A DNA stretch of 64,000 nt, taken from positions 8,337,777-8,401,776 of the forward strand of contig NC_079898.1 in assembly GCF_024868665.1 (NCBI RefSeq), written 5' to 3'. The DNA is from Triplophysa rosa (Eukaryota; Chordata; Actinopteri; Cypriniformes; Nemacheilidae). Within the stretch, counting starts at the first letter, position 1. Each line of letters opens with the position of its first letter. Positions 12,015-22,435 of this stretch are shown here, in pieces. The translations under genes and the position numbers were made by a program. The notes beneath the pieces are model-generated. The model was not told the DNA's origin. It saw only the letters and a program-made list of their open reading frames with translations, and did no database searches.

Positions 12015-12971
12015 CCTGCACACAATTGAAAGTGACGTCTGAGCATGCTCCTTCTCCTGCTCTCCTTGCTGCCACGTGCTTTTCCAGGAGAATTTTTGTT
12101 ACGAAACAGTTTTATATATTCGAAAAAAACTTTCCGTATCCTGTACGATCGCTGGGGGAGTGTATCGAGCACAGAAATACTACGTAATACGCCCAACTCG
12201 TTTTTTGACAAGTTGACCATGTTAAGCATGAGAAGCACGTTTAACATTGTAAAGAAGTCAGAATGCATGACACACCGTTGCACCACCCCTTTAACACATT
12301 CAGACAACTTTGGTTCATTCTAAATTTCTATCATTTTTATAAATTAAAATGCATGAAACATCTTGCCATCTCATTGTGGTCAAGCTCTCGGTCTTGTAGG
12401 CCTCGGTTTCAGTCTGGTATGTCTGTTTCTCGTGTCCTCTTTTATGCCCCATCATACTTCTGCTGAAGCCTCACCCCACCCTATTCCTTCAGAAAACCCT
12501 TGTGTTGGTTTAGCTCAGTGAGTGATGATGGATAAACTTGTCCAAATCTCAGAAGGGCGTACACAATGCTCAGAAAGCCAATAGCATATGCGCACACACA
12601 CACATGAGCACTTTTAGCCCACTAGTTTTCATTCGCAAGTAATTATAACATGCCAATGTGTCATTCTGAACATGAGTGTGTTACCTCTATGTAGGTTGAT
12701 ATGGGTGGTAAATAAAAGAAGGGAACATTGCTTCAGGGCTTGTGGGCTTAGAGGTTATCAGGTGAGCTGTCATCCCAACACTCCATACAGAGGTGATATT
12801 CAAACACAGCTTCAGACTGAATAAAGTAGTGAGGAGTTAGAAGCCATGTGTTACAGTTTACCATGAATGAAGTGAAAAAGTGATAGTGGGAAGTGATATA
12901 GCACTGTAATGTACAACTTATAGAGGCAACAGCAATATGACAAACAATTATTGCAATAAAAAACTGTTTTG
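12015..12971. other. Non-coding, no recognised feature
   Basis: Minus-strand reading frames at 12.0-12.3 kb may continue the transposon relic but show no motif I recognise. Otherwise nothing seen. Confidence 0.4.
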
Positions 12972-13535
12972 TTAAAGCTGCAATCTGTAACTTTTGCCTC
13001 TCTATCAGCATCTCTGTTTGAAACATAAAAGTGCAGGTTACTTGCATTCTTTATGTGTGGTAAAAAAAACAACTGACATTTTCAGCCAAATCAAACCAGA
13101 CAGCTCCAAATATTAGTAATTATTATTAGCTTACTGTTGTGAATTTGGGTACGGTAAGATTAAATGAATTTAGTTCATGTTTAACCAAAAGTTATAATAT
13201 ATAAGCTGTAATATAGGTAAATATTAATTTATGAATGAATATTAGAATATTAGAATATTATATATAATATAAATGTTAAAAGTTAATATAGTTAATAACC
13301 CATAACATTTTCCTCTATATCGCCACCTCTGTTTGAAACATAAAATTGCAAGTTACTTGCAAGTTATTTTCTTTAAGTGGGTTGCAGTCAGTAAAATGTT
13401 ACTTGATAGCCCAACTTATAAATCATTATTGAACTAGCCATTGTGAATAAATGTTTTGAACATTGTAGTTGCTCGATAATAAAAATGAACTGATGTTTAT
13501 TTTTAATCAAGAAAAATTACAAATTGCAGCTTTAA
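12972..13535. mobile_element. Inverted-repeat element ('ttaaagctgcaat' ends)
   Basis: Left end 'ttaaagctgcaatctgtaac' pairs with right end 'ttacaaattgcagctttaa'. The phrase 'ctctgtttgaaacataaa' occurs twice inside (13010 and 13330). AT-rich, no coding capacity. Confidence 0.7.
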
Positions 13536-13580
13536 TTTAAGACAGGTTATGGTTGCAAACCAATGTATCATTTAACAGAT

Positions 13581-13770
13581 TTATTTTCAACCCAGCGTTG
13601 GGTCAAAAAAGAACAAACTTAACCAATGCGTTAAATTAACCGCACAAATGTTTACATTTGACCCAACAATAATTCAAACAACCCAGCTATTTGGGTTGAA
13701 GCAATCCAGCACAGGTTAAATTACAACACAACGGTTGGGTTCGTCCCTTTTGACCCAATATTTTTAAGAG
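13581..13770. mobile_element. MITE with 'acccagcgttgggtcaaa' ends
   Basis: Self-complementary ends built of 'aacccagcgttgggtc' and 'ttttgacccaa'; same family as 25297-25477. It abuts the left side of the LINE remnant. Confidence 0.65.
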
Positions 13771-13815
13771 TGAATTGGGCTTGGGGTTGTGAAATGGTGT
13801 AAGGAACACAACCTG

Positions 13816-15082
13816 GGGCCCGTTTCAATAAGGAGGTTCAACCAACTCTAGGTTAAACCTTGAACTCAGAGTTGGTTTACTTAGAAATTAGAAACTTTGA
13901 GTTTTTGGTTTCAGAACAGCTGATTTGAGTTAGTTCAATTTACTCTGGGTCGGCTTACCCTGGGTTAATCATGTGCACCACGACTATAAAAAGCCATCAT
14001 CAATGGAGCTCCGATATTATGATTCACCATGGCAACGGCACCAAAAAAGCAACATGGCGGCAGAAAGCACTTGAGAGTGAGGCACACTTTCCGCTCTGCA
14101 TACAGTGGATTTACTGATGGCCTGAAAATGACTTAAGTTTAAATTAATAAATAGATAAATTTACCAATAAACAAACAAATTAATCATTAAATGAAAATGA
14201 AACAACAGAAATAAAACAGAAATAATAAAAAATCGTATGTTCTCACTCGCCATGAGTGCTCTAGTTACGCAAGTAAGACGTCATGGTGTATAGGACACCT
14301 GTAGGGCTTCAGACTCTCGGGCAAAATTAGACTGATCGCCGGGTCGAACCCTGCTCTGAACAGCTTTTAGTTGGAATGGCTGCACGTCAAAATTACTTGT
14401 TTATTACCTTTATCGCTTCATGTCTGCATGTATGTCTGTATTTATTCATTTCTTTATTCATGTACTTTATTTATACACTTTATTAAGTCATTTCTCATCG
14501 TGTGTAGAAAATTATGCTCTGATGTAATACACGTACGGTGGCTGATGTTATTGATGTAAGAATGGATGAGATATATTTTGATATATCTAATTCACTGTAA
14601 TGAAAAACGGTACAGTTTTAATAAAAATGCACATGGAAATGACAAAATTCCACTCGGGTCCTAAATTGCTGAAATCAAAGTACATCCCTATGAATTAATG
14701 CAGTCTCTTCACGAATCCTCTATAAAAGCACATATGATAGGCTATATAAGTCACTGAGATGGTCTCTGTGTGCCATGAATGACTGTATTAATGAATGAAT
14801 TATTGAGTTACACCACTTGCGCTTTAAAAGGGGGAGGAGATCGAAATAAACTCTGGGTTTACCAAAGCAAACCTGCTCCCGACCAGGTTAGGTTCACAGA
14901 GTAAGTTACTATGGTTACTGACTCTGAGTATAACTTACCTCTCCTTTAGAAACGGGCTTGAGTTATCCCGCTTTCTCGGGTTTGACATACCTCACATTCT
15001 GAAATGGAAAACCCAGAGTTTCCCTCATTTCAGGGTTAATAGACTCAGAGTTTTCATTAAACCTCTTTTCTGAAACGGGCCC
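13816..15082. mobile_element. PIF/Harbinger-like element inserted in LINE
   Basis: Perfect 12-bp terminal inverted repeats (gggcccgtttca / tgaaacgggccc) flanked by a 3-bp direct repeat ctg (13813-13815 and 15083-15085). Sub-terminal regions contain further inverted 'aactctgagtt/aaactctggg' motifs. The 3-bp duplication suggests PIF/Harbinger. 1267 bp, no recognisable transposase. A fragment of the same family lies at about 30225-30427. Confidence 0.75.
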
Positions 15083-15556
15083 CTGGTGTTGAATGTTAAA
15101 AAAACAAAAGAACTGATTTTTGACCCTAGACTTGTGGTTGATCATAGCCCAATGAGGAGGAAGTGGAGCAGGTAACAACATATAAGTATCTGGGCATCTA
15201 TTTTGATTCTCATTTGAAATGGGGTCAGCAAGTGGAGTATGTTTGCGCACACGCCAGCGTTTGCATTTTTACAGATTTCTGTTGTTCTACAGATCAGCTA
15301 TAGAATCTTTAATATGTTATGGTTTTACAACATGGTATGGTCATTTGACTGTTAAACTCGGGTTACAACTTCAAAATGTGATTAAAAGAGCCGAAAAAAT
15401 AACTGTTATGTTTTCCCCTATTTTCTCTTCAGGAGATTTTTGAGAGGTGTGTTAGGAAGCAGAGTCTCAGAATTACTGGTGATCCAAGCCATATTCTCTA
15501 TGAGGAGTATGAGCTTATGCCTTCAGGCTGGAGATATAGGGTGCCAATTTGTAAAC

Positions 15557-17058
15557 TGTCATGGAACTAACAGAACCCAAGTGCAGACAGCCAAGCTTTC
15601 AAACAAAGACTTTTATTTAAATAATAGACCCACGATGGGGAAAATGATAACAAACAAGAACTCAAACAAATACTTCCCACGAGGGGGGAAAAATAAACAA
15701 AGTCCAACGTAATCCACACACGACAGGGCTTGGTAAATCGGGAACACGGTCAAGGCACAAGAACAAGGTAACCACATTAAGGGTTCAGGAGAAACGCAAC
15801 GCACGGGACAGACCACGAGGGCCTTAAAAAGGGACACTAATTAGGGGACGTACTACAGGACAGGTGAAAGGACTGAACACTAACGGGAAACTAACAGAGA
15901 GATTACACTGGACAGGTGAGGGCCATGAAACACTAACGAGAGACTAACAGGGAGATTAAACGGGGCAGGTGAGGGACATGAAACACTAACAACGAGATGA
16001 CGGGGAAAACAAGCAGTGGTGTAAAGAGTACCTGAAAACCATACTTAAGTAAAAGTACAGATACCTTGCAGCGAAAACTACTCCATTACAAGTTACAAGT
16101 CACCAATTCAAAAATGACTTCAGTAAAAGTCTTAGAGTATCTGAATTTAACAGTACTTGAGTATTTTACTCGTACTGAATGTAGGCTCAAAGCAGCACTA
16201 GTCCTTGAACACTTAAGAGACATGTCAGTGAAAAACAAGAAACAGTTGATTCATGAGGAGAGCAATCACATTTATTTTCTTAAATCAAAATAAGACTGAA
16301 CACCTCAAAATTGCAACAAATCATGGTGGACACCATAACACTCAAGTCTCATTTAAGCTCAAGTGATCATAATAAACCAAACTCTTTCAAAAGGTTTCTT
16401 CAATATAACGGATAAATAAAATGTTAAGTCCAATTAAAAAGTCAAAGCCTTTTTAAACTGGGCATGCTGGTTTTGGCCTCATCATCAGCTGCTGTCATGT
16501 CCTCATTTCACATAAACCGCCAGCGATTGACATTGATAACCCTATCCTAACCCTAATTGATAATGCACTCTTTATTCACATAAAGAAGCCATGTTGACAA
16601 GTTTTAGTAAGTAAGAGCAAAACCCACAAGATATAGTACCTTCAATGCCTTGTAAATGGCTATATTAATTCTTCTGTATCAAAAATAAACTGCAGCAAAG
16701 GAATGATGGGTACCAGGTGAAATGTAATGTGTAATTGCATTAGTCATTACAAATGTAGTGGAGTAAAGAGTACATATACTTGTTCAAAAATGTAGTCAAG
16801 TAGAGAGTAAAAGTTGCTAATATCTTTAATACTCAGTACAACTACAAAGTAGCCAAAAAGATACTTAAGTACAGTAACTAATTACATTTACTCCAATACT
16901 TTACACCACTGAAAACAAGGGGCGGGGCCAAGAAACAAGACAGGAGAACATGTGGCACAAAGTCATAACAAAGGCCACATGTTCCCACACATAACAAAAC
17001 AAGCACAAAGACATGGTACTGTCACGACTCTGTCCAGAAAACTTTAAAAACCATGACA
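15557..17058 (-). mobile_element. LTR-like element inserted in LINE, host of a hAT
   Basis: Ends tgtcatgg / ccatgaca. Read on the minus strand there is AATAAAAG about 55 bp from the 3' end and a TTTTTAAGG promoter-like motif, the same layout as the element at 5802. Without the hAT insert it is about 600 bp. No matching target-site duplication was seen. Confidence 0.5.
16014..16911. mobile_element. hAT-type non-autonomous transposon, intact target-site duplication
   Basis: Ends cagtggtgtaaag / ctttacaccactg, flanked by a perfect 8-bp duplication aaaacaag (16006-16013 and 16912-16919). Sub-terminal 'acttaagtaaaagta' motifs fit the fish hAT family. No transposase. Confidence 0.88.
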
Positions 17059-17348
17059 GCAAGGACTGAATCCTGATTAAGCTGAATAGGTACAAATTTT
17101 CTTTGATTCCATTATCAATTAAACCGTTGAACGGTAAATGACGAACTTGTGGTGTGTAATGTGATGGTTAATATGTAAGGGAAGTGTATTATTAGGTTTG
17201 TGTAAGAGGGATACATGTATTGGGATATGTCAGGTGACGGGTAATATGGAATGTGAATGTATTATTTTTCTTTTGTGTGTGTGTATTCTGCTGGTTTGCC
17301 TAAGACAAATTTCTCCTTGGGAGATAAATAAATTGAACTTTAACTTTA

Positions 17349-18395
17349 AGATACATAATTACTTTAAAATCACACAGATGCATTAAAGAAAACAGAAACA
17401 GTCAGCTTTCATAACTGAATAAACACACAGACACTCACACACACTGGTAGCCTTTGTCCTTATGGTTTCATATAACCTTGACAAAAGCTCAGATAATGCA
17501 GTATCTGTTGGTTTGAACCTGAAATGCAGTCTTTCTGTTTGCTGAAATAGCATTCTTAAATATGGCCTCCATTCTGCGGCCAGTGTTAGAAGAAGAAAAT
17601 AGCCACTGACCTTGATAGCACTCTATATTTAGGGACTATCACTTATCATGAGAGTCCAAGTATACAGGGGTGGAGGGGAGATTGGTGTGGAGAGCCACCT
17701 TCAGTATATGTGAATGTGTGTTTGCTGTTGAGGGCTTCCTTGGAGCACATGATAAATGTCAATGGAATTACATGTTGGGCCTCAAAAAGCAATAAAATGA
17801 CCACTGGTGGCTAAACGGCTCAACTGCCTTTCGGTGAATTTACATCTTGACCAGCAAGAATGAATGTTTTTCTTTATGAGGCCTGTTACAGTAACACGGC
17901 ATTTCCAGCTGCTGTGTCTTCCATTCTGGCATAAATGTTACTAGAAGAATTAAACTGAAGCGTCACGTTTTTTGGATGATGAATATATGTTTTCATAATA
18001 CAGCTTACTGGGGAAAGACAACTAGAAGTCATATATATGTTGACTAAGGCTATGCTTACATGATGGGAAAAGGAAAGGTTTTGGTACTGGCACCGTTTTC
18101 AAAAACTGCCACTTCTGAGACCCTAAAACTTGCAGGTTGTGTGAACAAAGGACCAAAATGCATAAAAAGTTTTCACTATGGCGTAGTGTAACCGGCCTCT
18201 TAATGCATTTTCTGAGGCACTTGCAAAACATTCGTCTAAAGTTTTATTGCTTTGATCGTCTGACTCCAACATTTGGGTTCACCTGGGTTTTGACTTTGGG
18301 GCAGGACTACCTGTTTATTTGTTCAATAAAATACAGGGAAGTGCAGGCAAAAGAGATGTGTGTGGTGAATTGTGACATTTGCTAAGGTAAATTAT
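17349..18395. other. Non-coding, no recognised element
   Basis: No exon, terminal inverted repeat or RNA gene recognised. Confidence 0.4.
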
Positions 18396-18416
18396 ATTAT
18401 TATTATTATTATTATT
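18396..18416. repeat. (ATT)n microsatellite
   Basis: Seven ATT-type units. Confidence 0.85.
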
Positions 18417-18594
18417 GCTAATATATGAGGTTTGGGTACGTTTGGTTTTCACAACACTTTCGTTGTTTCAGTTCATGTGGCTTGTTAAAAGGTGTTCTTA
18501 CAATTTTCTTTTTGTATAGTAGACAATAAAACAAATGTACTTATGAAACAAGGACCCGTATCATAATATAGATATTTCGGGGTGGACTTTGACC

Positions 18595-18775
18595 CATAGG
18601 TAACCACCTAGCAACAACCCAGAACACCCTTGCTACTACTACTAGGTATATTCTGTTAAACCACTAGAAGACCCTGGCGTCTGCATAGGGAAACACCAAG
18701 AACCACTCAGAACATCTTAGCAACCACATAGCAACACCCTGGCAACCACCCAAAATACTCAAGCATTGTGGTGGA
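18595..18775. repeat. Degenerate 'aaccacctagcaacaccc' minisatellite
   Basis: Variants of 'aaccacctagcaacaaccca', 'agaacacc' and 'gcattgtggtgg'. Related short stretches occur at 28165-28255 and 54940-54995. Confidence 0.65.
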
Positions 18776-18894
18776 AGGTTTGCAAGCACCAGTTATTTTT
18801 CCAAATTTGATTTGGCTTCACTGGTCACACAGAAATGACTTTATATAACTGAATTGAACTGGAGAATGTTTGAAAGATTCAAAATCACACATGT

Positions 18895-18914
18895 ACACAC
18901 ACACACACACACAC
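18895..18914. repeat. (AC)n microsatellite
   Basis: Ten AC units. Confidence 0.9.
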
Positions 18915-19153
18915 ATGGATGTTCAGGATATCCTTTGTCGTGTGTTATTCCACAATTTATCCCTGAACTCTGCTCAGTCAGGGAAAAGTTCTGAATGGAA
19001 TTTTCCATTAATGGGACAAGCGTCCGTGTAAATGAAGCACTTTTCCGAACTGAGCTAACTTGCCAGCCCGCCTCAAATGTGCAAATTCACCCAACATCCC
19101 TTGCCAGCAAGATTCCAATACGCACAAATGCAGAAGTACTGTGTAGACTCACA

Positions 19154-19174
19154 AACACACACACACACACACAC
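19154..19174. repeat. (AC)n microsatellite
   Basis: About ten AC units. Confidence 0.9.
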
Positions 19175-20395
19175 ATGATACGTTTTATCATTGTTCTTCA
19201 TGGACTCCTACACATACCTGTCATCACGTCTTAGTCATTCAACAATCAGAGCAGAGCACTGCAGTCATCAGCACACACAAGAAACACACACATACATACC
19301 AACATTTAGCAATGTTTACAGAAACACATATAGACACGCAGACAAAAAACACACGCTCTACACCCCGGCATGCACATACCAACATTAGTGGTTATACAGC
19401 CGTGCATAATCAAGGACAGACACAACAAGCACTCTTTCCATCCTTTATTTCTAACGCACACACACTTTACAATCCAAACCTGTTATGTTATGCCCTTTTG
19501 TGCTTGTCAATCACCCTGCCTCCTGTTTCCCACGTTTGCCCGCTATGGTCTGGACCTCAGCCATCGGTCTACATGGACAGAAGTCTGTCCTGTGTCATTA
19601 TCCGTGCTTTATAGGGCCAGGATGCTGGCGAGGAGCTCATCTCTATTTATCTCACGGTTGTTTGAGAGAAAGTTATTACAGCAACGGGTTGTGTGGCTTA
19701 ATGCAAGCATCACTATCCTTAATCCCCGGGATTACACTTCTGTTTCGCAATAGACATTCATGTTTCGTTCACTTTTCATAGTGAATGTATCATTTCATTG
19801 AACCCTTGACGCAGGTAAGAGATTTTGCAGGCATTAGAAAGACTGTAGAAAGAACTATGACTTATGTATTACATAAAATAAAAGGTTTGTGGATTTTAAG
19901 TTTAAAAAGAAGGATAAAAGTCAGGCAGGAGCTAGGACCTGCGCTAATATTATAAAGACTTTACAGCAGAGACACGTTAGGACTAAGTCTTTTAGCAGAT
20001 ATACTCACAGATATCTATGGAGATACTTTCCAGCAGAGAGACATTGGAGAGAAAGATCGTCTTAAAATCACCCCCGAGGATGTGTTGATTCAGATCAGTA
20101 TGTGAGTAACATACTAACATCCCAAGATATGTTGTTGTTGTAATATTAGCTGTGTGACGGAGCAGTTTTGAGCGTCATTGTTTATCTTTAATATTGTACT
20201 CGTCCAGATACTGGAGAGAGAGAGCGAGAGTGCGTTGTAGCTGAAACTGGAGAGCGAGCGAGATGTACTCTTGCACTCAATGATGAATAAAATTTCAGTT
20301 AATCCGCGGGTCACATGCGTTCCGCACCGGAGAGCACGATCCGTACGGATCACGGATCATCCCACGATCCGTTTCACCATGATACCGCAGCGGAA
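19175..20395. other. Non-coding; overlapping small ORFs without motif
   Basis: Several overlapping plus-strand frames at 19.2-19.8 kb have no recognisable domain, splice context or codon pattern. From about 19.93 kb the sequence looks like degraded dispersed repeat. Confidence 0.4.
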
Positions 20396-20640
20396 AGGAA
20401 GAGGAAACGCGCGTTGTAGAGTTGTTTGTCTGTTTAGGGCTGCTGTACAAAACATGGCGGCGAATTCAATGTATGTAGGCCCGCTCTGTATGTAGATATA
20501 AATGGCTTATTCTAAGGTATTACAAACATAACGGTTCATTACGTAAGGTCTTTATACACCTCTGAAGAAATAGTTTTGTATATTATATTGCATTTCTGTC
20601 AATAGATCCTCCTAAAAATGCCGTATTGTTCCTTTAACAG
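20396..20640. mobile_element. Dispersed repeat fragment ('acatggcggcg...tcctttaa')
   Basis: Contains 'gtctttatacacctctgaag' and 'tctgtcaatagatcctcc', which I recognise as part of an abundant cyprinid repeat. Only one end is evident. Class not determined. Confidence 0.45.
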
Positions 20641-20768
20641 CAATGCTAAAACAGCCACCCAGAACATTGTGCAGGCAAGTGTTGCATTATCATTCTTCCG
20701 AGAAAATAAAATATACTTTGTTTTCGCCCACACAGGAATATTAAAATCACATGACCAGATAAATAAAC

Positions 20769-21125
20769 TAGGGCTGTCAAACGATTAATCGTGATTAACC
20801 GCATCCAGAATAATTTTTTGTTTTTATGTAATTTATGTCAGTATACTGTGCAAATTAATTTTGTATTTATGAACACATACATATACACATAAATGCATTT
20901 ATTTTAGAAAAATATAATAATTAATAAACGTTTATTTAGAATTTAAATTATTGGTAAATATAAATGAATACATTTAAATATTTCCTAAATATATAGACAA
21001 GTATGTGTATGTGTATTGTGTTTATAAATACAAAATTAATATGCACTGTACACAGATATATATTATGTAAACAAAAACTTTTATTCTGGATGCGATTAAT
21101 CGCGATTAATCGTCTGACAGCCCTA
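20769..21125. mobile_element. hAT-type MITE ('tagggctgtcaa' ends)
   Basis: Ends tagggctgtcaaacgatt / aatcgtctgacagcccta, flanked by a perfect 8-bp duplication aaataaac (20761-20768 and 21126-21133). 357 bp, AT-rich core, no coding capacity. Confidence 0.9.
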
Positions 21126-21133
21126 AAATAAAC

Positions 21134-22307
21134 AGAAGACTCTCAACGCACCTGCCAACAGATCAAATCAACTCAGACTGATGTGATGAGGCGTGTGATA
21201 GACAGCAGACCATGGTGTTCTTGTCATTATAGCTTCAGTTATGTCCAGTTATTCATGTGTGTGACTGTGGTGTTTATCGGTTCAGATCGAAGCCGGCACA
21301 TCCATACATTGATTGCGGGCCCCTAAAAATGGAATAAATCTGACAAAATGTGTCTCTTGGGAGGCCCTAATTTGTAAAAACTTTTTATAAGTGATGTTGT
21401 TTTAGCGTTAGGGTTAGTCTAGTAATTATACTCAACTGTATATAAACCAATAAAGTCCCAATTGACTATGTGTGTGTGACTGTGGAAAATGGGTGTGTTC
21501 CACATGCACAACTGGACCATTACGAACAATCTCCCATTGCTTTTTTTAGCAAGAGCGAAAACAAAGATACGTGCTTCCGCGTACATGATACCCTTTAACA
21601 ATGGCTCTTATCACGCCAGAACAAACGTATGTGTGAATCGAGATTAAAGATTCAAAAGTCAATAGATATTTGTATGCTCAGGTCCAAGTCTTAGAAGCTC
21701 AACAGAAAAAAACAGGTTGACTTTGTGTTGTTTATCTATGAATAATATCTAATTCACAATAATCGAAATGAAATGTTAATAAATGTCACAATAAGAGGAG
21801 GAAATTCTTTCTTAATGATTTCCTGTGCCGTACGACCAGTGGTTGAGATTGTGGGGATTGAGATTCGAGATTGTTTTTATTGTTTTTTTTTTTGTTTCCA
21901 TGGATGTAGGAGCAGATGAAAGTATGTTCAGTCAGAGCTGTTCTCTAGCCCTTGGCTAAAGATGTACTTGGCTTTGATTTGATGTGCTCTGTCTGCTTTC
22001 ACCACAAAATCTTCAGGACGTCCTCATTATCACGGTAAGTTTCTGGGAAGCTGTCAATAGCAGTGAGAGGGCAAGAAACATGTGTGTTCGTGTTCCATTC
22101 AAATGTGGGCTGACAAACAGAGGACTAAAAACACAAGCATGATGACAACTACATAGGTGATTTTTTGCGAAATCCACAGTAATCTGTGTTTGTAAACAAT
22201 ATCACATGAGAAGCCATCAGCTATACCGCAGGATGTGCTATTCATGTTAACTGGTGATGATTGGACATTTTGAACACAATTGCACGTCAATTCCTAACTA
22301 ATTTACA
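21134..22307. other. Non-coding, no recognised element
   Basis: Nothing beyond AT-rich unique-looking sequence was recognised. Confidence 0.4.
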
Positions 22308-22435
22308 AGGTGGCTAATTCATATAATATGCTTTTGGCCTGTGGCGGCAGGGGTGGGGCTTTACTGTTGCTTTTTTCCAAGAATCGTACGTTTTTTACAA
22401 TTCACATCATACAAATTCTTATGAATTAACCACCT
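22308..22435. mobile_element. Short MITE ('aggtggctaattca' ends)
   Basis: Ends aggtggctaattca and tgaattaaccacct are inverted repeats with one mismatch. 128 bp. Confidence 0.65.

Larger units (their letters stand above)
13771..17348 (+). mobile_element. LINE remnant (RT C-terminal part and 3' tail), twice interrupted
   Basis: Pieces on the plus strand read VVKWCKEHN (before 13812), VLNVKKTKELIFD (from 15086), YKYLGIYFDSHLKWG (about 15185-15230), YRSAIESLICYGFTTWYG, PSGWRYRVPICK (to about 15555), and NRYKFSLIPLSIKPLNGK-stop (about 17083-17140). These are the thumb/C-terminal region of a fish non-LTR retrotransposon. The 3' end is a 'gataaataaattgaacttt' tail near 17348. Interrupted by 13816-15082 and 15557-17058; dead. 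Confidence 0.75.

Noticed and set aside
14270..14370. tRNA-like 'gggtcgaaccctgct' B-box within the Harbinger-like element
   Set aside because: The T-arm resembles a tRNA, but I could not fold acceptor and anticodon arms around it; at most a decayed tRNA-derived piece.
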